From: Candidatus Poseidoniales archaeon | Lineage (GTDB): Archaea > Thermoplasmatota > Poseidoniia > Poseidoniales > Poseidoniaceae | Assembly (NCBI GenBank): GCA_003602645.1 | Contig: QQSI01000044.1 | Span: 1-33,266, forward strand | Direction: 5' to 3' | DNA: 33,266 nt | In this document: positions 22,942 to 29,881 of the stretch, one piece after another | How the letters are laid out: every line of letters starts with the position of its first letter | How positions within the stretch are numbered: position 1 is the stretch's first letter | Program-made: the position numbers and the translations under genes | Notes under the pieces: model-generated | Databases searched by the model: none | Told to the model about the DNA's origin: nothing | What the model saw: the letters and a program-made list of their open reading frames with translations, nothing else

Positions 22942-22947
22942 TAATAA
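22942..22947 (-). promoter_or_regulatory. TATA-like box of the ArsC-family gene
   Basis: Minus-strand TTATTA (TGCTTATTAC context) is centred about 25 bases before ATG 22919, as expected for a leaderless archaeal mRNA. Confidence 0.5.
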
Positions 22948-23004
22948 GCAATCTCTATTGATTTACGTGAGAGTGTTCTCAAACCTGCAAGGAGTCCCAT
23001 TGCT

Positions 23005-23382
23005 ATGGGGCAGAAGTCCAAACTCATTCGCGGGGTTGGCATCGCTGCAGCGATCTATGCCAGCTTATTCGTTGGCCACATCCTTGCAGCAGCGAATGGA
23101 TTGACGCTTCTCTTCCGTGCAATCGCCTTCAGCATAACGCTCATGACCTTCTTCATGGGACCGATTGTTTGGTTTCTTTCCCAACCTAAAGACGGCTTGG
23201 ACAACCTTGCCTACCGCGTTGGTTTTTGGGTGAGCGTTCCCCTGAGTGTTGGTTTGGCTTATGCCTATGCGGATCAGACCTTTGATGCAGCATATTCAAT
23301 CGGGTTCCTAGCGGTCACCGTACTGACCCATTGGCTCACATTGCGCGGCCGCTCAATCTTCATTGAACCGAAGGTGGGTTGA
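23005..23382 (+). CDS. Small four-helix membrane protein, unknown
   Basis: A 125-residue integral membrane protein I do not recognise. Four hydrophobic segments are seen at about residues 9-30, 34-58, 70-87 and 94-112, with short charged connections (SQPKDGLDN, RGRSIF) and a basic N-terminus (MGQKSKLIRG). An AAGGAG element about 10 bases before the ATG supports this start. It is divergent from the ArsC-family gene (85-base gap) and 25 bases upstream of the Mrp ATPase, so it probably shares a transcript with Mrp. No motif suggests a function. Confidence 0.65.
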   Translation: MGQKSKLIRGVGIAAAIYASLFVGHILAAANGLTLLFRAIAFSITLMTFFMGPIVWFLSQPKDGLDNLAYRVGFWVSVPLSVGLAYAYADQTFDAAYSIGFLAVTVLTHWLTLRGRSIFIEPKVG

Positions 23383-23407
23383 AGTAGCCCCTTTCAATCC
23401 AAAGGGC

Positions 23408-24415
23408 ATGGCCGATTCTCCGGTAACCCAGCACGGCGCCAACAGCGGTGAGGTACCCGCCGAGGCAACGCCGCAAGAACAGAAACAAATGGAACAGGCT
23501 TACGCTCAAATGAAGCGCAAGATGTCCATGGCAGAAATCGGACGAAAAATCAAGCACAAGGTCATGGTGTTATCTGGAAAAGGAGGGGTTGGCAAATCCA
23601 CTGTTTCCACTGGATTAGCACTGGCCCTTGCCCAACAAGGATTGAAAGTTGGAATCTTGGACATCGATATCACAGGACCTAATGTTCCGAAAATGATGGG
23701 ATTGGACGGTCGTCGACTTCATGTCGAATCCGGTCGCATTCACCCCGCCCAAGGCCATCTCGGCGTCAAGGTCATCTCCATGGCGTTCTTGTTGGACAAC
23801 GAAGACACACCTGTGGTTTGGCGTGGCCCGATCAAACTCGGGGCCATTCAACAATTCATTGGTGATGTGGAGTGGGGTGACCTTGACTACCTCATCATTG
23901 ACTTCCCACCTGGCACCTCGGATGAGCCATTGACGGTTGCACAATCACTGCCAGATATCGACGGCATGGTCATCGTGACCACGCCGCAAGATGTGGCTCT
24001 CCTCGACAGCAGGAAATCAATCACCTTCTCAGAGTCGCTGAAGGTGCCCGTGCTTGGCGTTGTTGAGAACATGAGTGGCTACACCATCAATGGAAAAGCA
24101 ACAGCAAATTCAGAAGTCCAAATTGCTGGCCCCGCTGGAAAGACATTGAAGGCAACAGCCGATGGTGAAGGAAACTTCTCGATTACCATTGATATTTTCA
24201 AGGAAGGCGGTGGCAAATCAACCGCAGATGAATTTGGCGTGCCCTTCCTCGGAGCGCTTCCATTCGACCCCGGCTTTGTCCGCGGTGGCGATGACGGCGT
24301 TCATCGCATTGTGAGCGAACCTGAGGGCCCATCTGCAGTTGCCTTTGCAAAGGTCGTTGCTGCTCTCCAAGACCAAATTGTTGATTCTTCAGGATCTGGT
24401 TTGGAAATTATTTGA
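23408..24415 (+). CDS. Mrp/NBP35-family ATPase lacking the CxxC cluster site
   Basis: P-loop ATPase of the Mrp/ApbC/NBP35 family, normally a scaffold that carries and delivers iron-sulfur clusters as a dimer. The deviant Walker A SGKGGVGKST is at residues 56-65, followed by DIDITGPNVPKMMG, VWRGPIK, DFPPGTSDEPLT and TTPQDVALLDSRKS, all standard. VENMS is normally followed by a short loop with CPxC that binds the shared cluster. Here residues 225-263 are instead about 39 residues resembling a small bacterial Ig-like repeat (NGKATANSEVQIAGP, then TADGEGNFSIT), after which FKEGGG and GVPFLGALPFDP resume the family pattern. There is no DUF59 domain at the N-terminus. ATG 23408 was chosen over 23363 because it clears the upstream gene. 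The DUF971 gene follows by ten bases. Confidence 0.92.
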   Translation: MADSPVTQHGANSGEVPAEATPQEQKQMEQAYAQMKRKMSMAEIGRKIKHKVMVLSGKGGVGKSTVSTGLALALAQQGLKVGILDIDITGPNVPKMMGLDGRRLHVESGRIHPAQGHLGVKVISMAFLLDNEDTPVVWRGPIKLGAIQQFIGDVEWGDLDYLIIDFPPGTSDEPLTVAQSLPDIDGMVIVTTPQDVALLDSRKSITFSESLKVPVLGVVENMSGYTINGKATANSEVQIAGPAGKTLKATADGEGNFSITIDIFKEGGGKSTADEFGVPFLGALPFDPGFVRGGDDGVHRIVSEPEGPSAVAFAKVVAALQDQIVDSSGSGLEII

Positions 24416-24425
24416 GGCGAACCAG

Positions 24426-24779
24426 ATGAGCGAAGAAATGCCGAACCTCACACGTTTTGAGCGAAGGGACGTTGACGTTGCGCTCACCTATGATGACGGA
24501 TCAGAATTTGTCATCACCTACGACGATTTGCGACATGCCTGCCCGTGTGCAAAATGTTCCCCGATGAGGAATGAGGATGAAGCAAGCAAAACACTCCGCA
24601 GGCAAGTTGAGGCCCATCCAAAAGAAAAGCCTCAGGTTCGAACGGTAGGCAATTACGCTTTAGGATTTGAATGGTCCGTTGGGTGCTCAAGTGGGATTTA
24701 CAGATTTGAAAGAATTTGGGATCTTGCCAACCGTCGAGACCCCGACAATGGCCGACCATACGTCCACGGTGCATGGTGA
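24426..24779 (+). CDS. DUF971 (GBBH-like N-terminal) domain protein, probable Mrp partner
   Basis: A 117-residue single-domain protein of the DUF971 family. DLRHACPCAKC gives Cys39, Cys41 and Cys44 in the CxCxxC spacing that binds zinc in gamma-butyrobetaine hydroxylase, whose fourth ligand is a His. Here the matching loop reads EWSVGCSSGIYRF, with Cys87 in place of the DGH form I would expect, so the site would have four cysteines. GNYALGFEW and FERIWDL are family landmarks. The start at 24426 is ten bases after the Mrp stop; the longer frame overlaps Mrp. DUF971 is the third domain of plastid HCF101 (DUF59-Mrp-DUF971), so this pair looks like the same machine encoded as separate proteins. 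A cluster or metal transfer role is inferred. Confidence 0.88.
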   Translation: MSEEMPNLTRFERRDVDVALTYDDGSEFVITYDDLRHACPCAKCSPMRNEDEASKTLRRQVEAHPKEKPQVRTVGNYALGFEWSVGCSSGIYRFERIWDLANRRDPDNGRPYVHGAW

Positions 24780-24850
24780 GTGCGACAACCCGCCTTTCTT
24801 GCTTCTCTTCGACGAGGGTTTCATGAAGCCAATGCAACCCCAGCACACTT

Positions 24851-24856
24851 GGAGGT
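24851..24856 (+). promoter_or_regulatory. Shine-Dalgarno site that fixes a TTG start
   Basis: GGAGGT with six bases to TTG 24863. The nearest in-frame ATG (24887) lies 30 bases from the SD, so the TTG is the better start for the PAP2 fusion gene. Confidence 0.65.
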
Positions 24857-24862
24857 CACTGA

Positions 24863-26956
24863 TTGGACGGCATTTACCTCACATGGATGGTGAGCGCACT
24901 AGCGCTTGGCGTCGTGTTGTTGCCGGTCTTCAAGCAACCGTGGATGAAAGTCACATTACCGACGTTCATCGATTTTGTCCGCCGGTATTGGATTCACATT
25001 CTGATCGTCTTCACCATTTACAATTCAAAGGACGCACTGGACCAACTCGATCGGCTCATCATGGCGAACACAGGCCTCGACATGACACCGTGGATTTTTG
25101 CTGTTGAGGGCTCGCTTGCTTACGATGTTCAACAGGCTTTCAAAGCACCATGGTTAACATCGGTTTTGACCCATTTCTATGTAGCAGGTTACATGTTCAT
25201 CTGCTATGTTTCGATTTTCTACTTCGCATTCTTTGACGATCGGTGGATTGCAGACCGGATGACACTTTCACTGGCTTGGGTTTATTTGATCGCCATTCCG
25301 TTCTATCTCTTTTTCAACGTCAGGGTCACTGGCGATTACATTCCCGGTATGGAGACACTAGCTTACGACTTAACGCCTGAAATAGCCGATTGGTTCAGAA
25401 GAATTGACCCGTTCACAAACGGCTTCCCATCCCTCCACATCGGCATACCATTCGCCGTCTGGCTTTGTTTGACTCGATTTGATGAAGATCGCCGCTGGGA
25501 CCGCTACAGGCACCTGGTGTTGGTTTACATCGTTGTGACTGCATTCGCCATCATTTACCTCGGCATTCACTGGTTTGTCGACATTATCGGTGGTGTCCTT
25601 GTCGCCAGCCTGGCTGTGAGTTTAGCGGGTCGGACCTCTGGACCTTGGTGGAATATATTCGATGAACGAACCATCAATTCGAGGGTCGTTACCGTTCTGA
25701 CCAATCCGAAAAAGGCATTTGGGATTGTTCTTGACCGAATTCAAGGCGTTATCAGACGCTACCGCGAACCAACAAGCAAGGAAACTGGGACAATTGTTTT
25801 GGCCATTTTTGTCGTATTGTTTGCCCTCTTAACATGGGAGTTAAGTCACCAGAGCCTTCCTGCTGGAGGTGTAGAAGCCCCGCAAGATGTCGCTGCCGCA
25901 GACGGATGGATGGCGACGATTGACAACAAAGACGCCGGCGCAGTGCTCTTAATTCACGATCTAAGCAACCTTGATCAAGAGCCCTATGAAGTCCTAAATG
26001 GGACCATCGATCTTGATTCGCCTTTTGATGTTCAAGATGACCATCTCGCCATAGCAAACGAAACAGCACTGATGATTTTTGATTTGGGTGATCAAACATC
26101 AACAAATGAGTTTGAAATGATCCTTTCAAAGACAATGGAACGTCCTGAACGCATCCTCATCACCTCGTCCCAAACCAGTGCTTATGTGGTGATGCTCTCC
26201 AATGGATCACTCAGTGCGGTGGATTTCAGCGGTGCCCAAGTTGACATCAACCTCAGTCAACGCCCGATTCTCCATGTCCAAGCCGATGATTTAGAACTTG
26301 CAGTGGTCTATGAAGACGAACCAACAACAGTTCACTTTGCCAGAATTGGAACAACCGGTTCAATCGCAATCAAAGAGATCAACGCAAGTGCGTCAGCCGA
26401 ACAAGATGAAATTTTGTCTGGATGGGGGACTGAGGTGAACATGTCCAACGCGACGATTGTTGACATCGTTTTCGACGATGAATTCTTAGCAGCAACGGTC
26501 AATGTGACAGCAACGGATCGACTCGTAGTGTACAACCGCAGCAGTGACGCCCAGTGGTTGGCCAGCGATCCGAAGTATCAAGTGAGTGATCCGTCAATGA
26601 ACAGCGGGATTCTTGCCTGGTCCATACGTGACCACTTGAATCCAACCAGCCCGCAAACAAAGTATATGGATGGAGAAATTCAGTTCCTTAACTTCACTGA
26701 GAATCAAACCATGCTGCTGACATCAGATGAGTTGCACCAATTTGGCCCTCAAGTGCTTCCTGAACACCTCGTGTATTTCGAGGAGGATGAAAACGGTGTG
26801 GTCACTGTTCATGTCCACAACTGGGAGCCTGAATTGACGGTGTATTCCAACATCATTATGCAAATCGGCTTGCTTTCAGCGTTCTTGATGGCCTTTGTGT
26901 ATGCCTATCAACGGCAATCTGAACGAAGTTTTTTGCCAACAAATGAAGAGGAGTAA
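24863..26956 (+). CDS. PAP2-family lipid phosphatase/transferase fused to a large beta-rich outer domain
   Basis: A 697-residue membrane protein. Residues 1-270 form a PAP2 domain of the inositol-phosphorylceramide-synthase-like type, with about six membrane helices and the catalytic pieces FPSLHIGIPF (His near 192) and YLGIHWFVDIIGG (His and Asp near 236-240). It would cleave or transfer a lipid phosphate at the outer membrane face. A further helix near residues 315-332 leads into about 330 beta-rich residues with repeated aromatic/Asp patterns (GILAWSIRD, EHLVYFEED) that resemble a TolB-like beta-propeller, and a last helix lies near 668-688. The start is TTG, supported by GGAGGT six bases upstream. 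It is downstream of DUF971 (83-base gap) and converges on nadA with three bases between stops. The propeller assignment is from pattern only. Confidence 0.83.
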   Translation: MDGIYLTWMVSALALGVVLLPVFKQPWMKVTLPTFIDFVRRYWIHILIVFTIYNSKDALDQLDRLIMANTGLDMTPWIFAVEGSLAYDVQQAFKAPWLTSVLTHFYVAGYMFICYVSIFYFAFFDDRWIADRMTLSLAWVYLIAIPFYLFFNVRVTGDYIPGMETLAYDLTPEIADWFRRIDPFTNGFPSLHIGIPFAVWLCLTRFDEDRRWDRYRHLVLVYIVVTAFAIIYLGIHWFVDIIGGVLVASLAVSLAGRTSGPWWNIFDERTINSRVVTVLTNPKKAFGIVLDRIQGVIRRYREPTSKETGTIVLAIFVVLFALLTWELSHQSLPAGGVEAPQDVAAADGWMATIDNKDAGAVLLIHDLSNLDQEPYEVLNGTIDLDSPFDVQDDHLAIANETALMIFDLGDQTSTNEFEMILSKTMERPERILITSSQTSAYVVMLSNGSLSAVDFSGAQVDINLSQRPILHVQADDLELAVVYEDEPTTVHFARIGTTGSIAIKEINASASAEQDEILSGWGTEVNMSNATIVDIVFDDEFLAATVNVTATDRLVVYNRSSDAQWLASDPKYQVSDPSMNSGILAWSIRDHLNPTSPQTKYMDGEIQFLNFTENQTMLLTSDELHQFGPQVLPEHLVYFEEDENGVVTVHVHNWEPELTVYSNIIMQIGLLSAFLMAFVYAYQRQSERSFLPTNEEE

Positions 26957-26959
26957 CGC

Positions 26960-28078
26960 TCACTTTTTGATTGAGAGCATTCGTTCAAGCGCCCAGAGGG
27001 ATCCGGTCTGAATCGCTTCTGAAACTTCGATTTTGTTTGGCACTTCACCGTCAACAATCCGTTCAAGGACATCCATCAGGTAGGCAGGGTGAATCATGTA
27101 CATCGTTGAGCAAGGGCAAATTTCCTCGTCCAAACATTCGATGTGTTTGTCTGGGTGTTCTTGAGCCAAACGAGCGACCATGTTGATTTCAGTACCAATA
27201 GCAATTCGTGCCCCTGGTGCTTGTTGAGCAACATAATTTCGAATGTATTGGGTTGAACCATTTGCGTCGCTGACGTCGACGGTTGCTTTCGGGCATTCGG
27301 GATGGACGACAACAAGTCCTTCGGGCTCTCGAGAACGGAATTCTTCAACCTGCTCAACGGTGAACCGTTTGTGTACTGAACAAAAGCCGTGCCAAAGAAT
27401 GATTCGGCTGCCTGATAGTTCGCCCATCGCACCAATTCCGGGCGTCCAAGTGGGCATGTGTTGTTCATCAATTCCCATTGCTGCCCCGGTGTTTCGCCCT
27501 AGATGTTGGTCTGGGAAAAACAGCACTGAGCCGTTTGGACCTGCTCGTTCAAATGCCCATTCAAGCGCACCTGAGGCATTGGTCGAAGTGCAAACGATGC
27601 CACCGTGGCGGCCAACGAAATCTTTGAGATCTGCACTGCTGTTCATGTAAGTCACTGGCACAAGAAACGCCTCACCTTCTGCTGCAAGAGCAACTGGATC
27701 TGGACGGCCGATTGGATCGCCAAGACCCGTTTGCTCGATGATTTCATCCCAAGCCACCTTGACCTCGCTCAGCGTTGCCATATCCGCCATGGAGCATCCA
27801 GCCCTCAAGTTAGGAAGGATGACGTGTTGGTCATCTGATGTGAGAATATCAGCTGACTCTGCCATGAAATGCACCCCACAGAACACGATGTACTTGGCTT
27901 TCGATTCCGCAGCCATTTGACTGAGCATGAAGGAATCGCCCAAAAAATCAGCATGCATGACGATGCTGTCACGTTGATAATGATGGCCGAGAATGAGCAA
28001 GTCTTCGCCAAGTTGTTGCCGTAGTTCGGAGATTCTATCAGAAATTGCTTGTTCTTCAACAGAAAGAGACGTGTCCAT
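26960..28078 (-). CDS. nadA: Quinolinate synthase A
   Basis: Iron-sulfur enzyme that condenses iminoaspartate with dihydroxyacetone phosphate to quinolinate in NAD synthesis. LILGHHYQRDSI and FCGVHFMAESADIL are N-terminal hallmarks. Three cluster cysteines are expected in RAGCSMADM, WHGFCSVHKRF and EICPCSTMYMI, all present; VVVHPECP and TSTNASGALEW also match. Starting at Met 28078 (MDTSLSVEEQ) gives 372 residues, the usual long NadA form; the frame extends to 28114. No nadB or nadC is nearby. The 5' ends of nadA and the divergent Bud32 gene are 121 bases apart, and the 3' end meets the PAP2 gene. Confidence 0.96.
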   Translation of the reverse strand: MDTSLSVEEQAISDRISELRQQLGEDLLILGHHYQRDSIVMHADFLGDSFMLSQMAAESKAKYIVFCGVHFMAESADILTSDDQHVILPNLRAGCSMADMATLSEVKVAWDEIIEQTGLGDPIGRPDPVALAAEGEAFLVPVTYMNSSADLKDFVGRHGGIVCTSTNASGALEWAFERAGPNGSVLFFPDQHLGRNTGAAMGIDEQHMPTWTPGIGAMGELSGSRIILWHGFCSVHKRFTVEQVEEFRSREPEGLVVVHPECPKATVDVSDANGSTQYIRNYVAQQAPGARIAIGTEINMVARLAQEHPDKHIECLDEEICPCSTMYMIHPAYLMDVLERIVDGEVPNKIEVSEAIQTGSLWALERMLSIKK

Positions 28079-28170
28079 GAAATCCACGGAACACATTGGC
28101 AAGGACACGGTCATGGTGACTCATTCGCGCCACCAAGTGTTCCCTTTTGAATCAATCCACATCTGCAGAA

Positions 28171-28178
28171 TTCATAAA
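28171..28178 (+). promoter_or_regulatory. TATA-like box of the Bud32 gene
   Basis: TTCATAAA lies 22-29 bases before ATG 28200, fitting a leaderless transcript and supporting this start over the long upstream frame, which is antisense to nadA. Confidence 0.5.
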
Positions 28179-28199
28179 CCAGCGGCGAAACCCATCCAC

Positions 28200-28883
28200 A
28201 TGGTCTTCCAAGAGGGCGAGCGCTTGCACCTCGGTGCTGAGGCCGAAGTATGGTCAGGCCAGTGGATGGGCCGGCCGGCAGTGCGCAAGTTACGAAGGCC
28301 AAGGGCGTGGAGACATCCCGATCTTGACCACCGATTAGGTCACCGACGGATGATGAGTGAGGCTCGGCTTCTCGTACGGATGCATCGAGCAGGCCTCCCT
28401 GTCCCTGCGCTTCTTGATTTGGATCCTGAGCAAGGCGTAATGGTCATGCAAATGATTCCTGGAAGGCCGTTAATCGAAGTCTTGCGCGACCCGGAAGCCT
28501 CGAGAGAATTTCTACAGCGTGCATTGGAAAGCACCGGTGCAGCCATCCGCAATGTGCACAGACTTGCCATCACTCATGGTGACCTTTCAACGAACAACGT
28601 CCTTATCGACGAAGAAGGCAATGCGGTGTTAATCGATTTTGGACTGGCCGTCATTGATTATGAGGTCGAGCGGTTTGGCATTGATTTGCATGTCATCGAT
28701 GAAATTCTCGGTGCATCGCACCCTGACATTGTTGGTGCTATTGACCACCTCTTGGCTGGTTATCTGGCGGAAGAGATGCGTCTCGGGCCGGCTGGGGAGC
28801 AAACCGGAGGTGCAGTACCGACAGCGAAAGAAGTGTTGAGCCGTCTAGAGAATGTTCGCACCCGAGTGCGCTACCACGGATAG
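28200..28883 (+). CDS. bud32: Bud32/PRPK kinase of the KEOPS complex, stand-alone
   Basis: Small atypical kinase/ATPase of 227 residues, a subunit of KEOPS, which together with Kae1 makes the t6A37 base on ANN-decoding tRNAs. A GAEAEVW nucleotide loop is near residue 10, the lysine lies in RPAVRKLRRPR, and RMMSEARLLVRMHRAGLPVP is the family helix. The catalytic loop is ITHGDLSTNNVLI and the metal motif IDFGLA. The C-terminal tail ends VRTRVRYHG, similar to the basic tail that contacts tRNA. In many archaea Bud32 is fused behind Kae1; here no Kae1 is seen, so it is either separate elsewhere or split. Start 28200 fits the MVFQEGERLHLGAEAEVW beginning and the TATA-like box. Confidence 0.93.
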   Translation: MVFQEGERLHLGAEAEVWSGQWMGRPAVRKLRRPRAWRHPDLDHRLGHRRMMSEARLLVRMHRAGLPVPALLDLDPEQGVMVMQMIPGRPLIEVLRDPEASREFLQRALESTGAAIRNVHRLAITHGDLSTNNVLIDEEGNAVLIDFGLAVIDYEVERFGIDLHVIDEILGASHPDIVGAIDHLLAGYLAEEMRLGPAGEQTGGAVPTAKEVLSRLENVRTRVRYHG

Positions 28884-28885
28884 GT

Positions 28886-29305
28886 TCATTCCATCAAAAG
28901 TCTGAGTTCTTCCACGCTTCGTAACTCGGCGAGATAAATCTGTTCGATGGCGTCTTTCAGGTCTTGATCTTCTGCCGCTTCAAGTTGAATCATGACTTCG
29001 CCATACACTGCTGCAGCCTGAGCTTCGGTCTCAAGAGAATACTGGAGCATTTCTGAGTAATTCGTGGTGTGAGTGATGGGGTGAGGGTTGCGTTCTGTGA
29101 CCGGTATACCTTCCAGTTTGACGATTGACTTTCGTACAATGTTGGCGTGCTCCAATGATTCCGTTGCTTCTCCGTCAAACATGGGTGCGAGTTGTAGTCT
29201 GTGGATTCCTTTGACGTTGGCTGCGTAATGAGCGTACATGTTGATGGCGCGCAATTCCCAACCGAGGGCTTCGTTCAACTTGTCAATGAGGGCGTTTGTC
29301 GTCAT
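28886..29305 (-). CDS. Ferritin-like four-helix protein, degenerate di-iron site
   Basis: A 139-residue all-helical protein of the bacterioferritin/ferritin-like superfamily. Helix A has Glu17 in LGWELRAINMYAHYA; helix B has ATESLEHANIV, helix C LETEAQAAAVYGEV, and helix D YLAELRSVEELRLL. The usual second ExxH motif is missing its His (ELRS), and the first is shifted (Ser50 where Glu is expected, with Glu49 and Glu52 beside His53). It may therefore bind metal in a different way, or serve as a Dps-like or structural protein. It ends three bases after the Bud32 stop (convergent) and sits downstream of crcB on the same strand. Iron storage is possible but not certain. Confidence 0.75.
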   Translation of the reverse strand: MTTNALIDKLNEALGWELRAINMYAHYAANVKGIHRLQLAPMFDGEATESLEHANIVRKSIVKLEGIPVTERNPHPITHTTNYSEMLQYSLETEAQAAAVYGEVMIQLEAAEDQDLKDAIEQIYLAELRSVEELRLLME

Positions 29306-29375
29306 GGTGTCATCTCTTAGGGCCTACGAAAGATTTGCGTCTTCCTCAATCCTTGCCATTCCATCCAAGATGGCC

Positions 29376-29383
29376 TACATAAA
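29376..29383 (-). promoter_or_regulatory. Possible TATA box of the ferritin-like gene
   Basis: Minus-strand TTTATGTA lies about 71-78 bases before ATG 29305, implying a leader of roughly 45-50 bases if used. It is the only AT-rich element in the 102-base gap between crcB and this gene. Confidence 0.35.
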
Positions 29384-29407
29384 CCCATGCTGGGCACTGC
29401 ACGGCGC

Positions 29408-29779
29408 TTAGATCCACAAGGCTTCACCAGACTTCCACCCAATGAACGCAAGAAGTGGACACAACACCATCGTCAAGCCGACATAGATGAGCGCTGATGT
29501 GCTCTCGCCTCGATCGAAGAGGTCAATCGTTTCAGCAGAAAAAGTCGACATGGTTGTAAATGCACCCAAAACGCCGGTAGCCACAATCAAGGCTACATTG
29601 CTTGAAACTAAATTTTGAGCAACGGCCACCGTAAGGAAACCAAGAGCAAGCGAACCGACAAGATTCACAGTTAAGGTAGCGATGGGAAAACCCTCGCTGC
29701 TCAACCACTCGCCCACAGCATAGCGTAAAGCCGCGCCAATTGCTCCCCCAATGGCCACGAAACCAATCTGCTGGAGCAT
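29408..29779 (-). CDS. crcB: CrcB/Fluc fluoride channel
   Basis: Four-helix dual-topology membrane protein of 123 residues that dimerises to let fluoride leak out of the cell. Family landmarks are GGAIGAALRYAVG, TLTVNLVGSLALGFL and GVLGAFTTMSTFSAETIDL. The last motif is usually TTFSTFS; the first phenylalanine of the fluoride-coordinating pair is Met here, with the second Phe kept. A single crcB copy is seen in this window. Start 29779 (MLQQIGFVA) puts the first helix directly at the N-terminus; the longer frame adds only seven residues. It is divergent from the RdgB/HAM1 gene, and I see no fluoride riboswitch sequence in the 102-base gap. Confidence 0.94.
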   Translation of the reverse strand: MLQQIGFVAIGGAIGAALRYAVGEWLSSEGFPIATLTVNLVGSLALGFLTVAVAQNLVSSNVALIVATGVLGAFTTMSTFSAETIDLFDRGESTSALIYVGLTMVLCPLLAFIGWKSGEALWI

Positions 29780-29881
29780 GTTGTCAGGACCGCTTCTCAC
29801 CTAACAAGCCTACCGGCAAGAAGGCTTCTCAAACCTTGATTTCAGGCGCACACCTCAAAGGCCACAACGCATCGGCATGGC

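Noticed and set aside
22920-23042. N-terminal extension of the ArsC-family protein from 23042
   Set aside because: The extra 41 residues are not ArsC-like, would overlap the divergent gene, and a TATA-like box sits just before Met 22919.
24069-24200. Frameshift as the cause of the missing CxxC in Mrp
   Set aside because: The frame is continuous, codon use is normal, the insert has a recognisable beta-repeat pattern and the family sequence resumes exactly after it.
27993-28199. Long N-terminal extension of Bud32
   Set aside because: It is Ser/Cys-rich, partly antisense to nadA, and the kinase fold starts at 28200 behind a TATA-like box.
29780-29881. Possible fluoride riboswitch before crcB
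   Set aside because: I looked for the conserved GGNGAUG-type start and the pseudoknot elements on the minus strand and did not find them.
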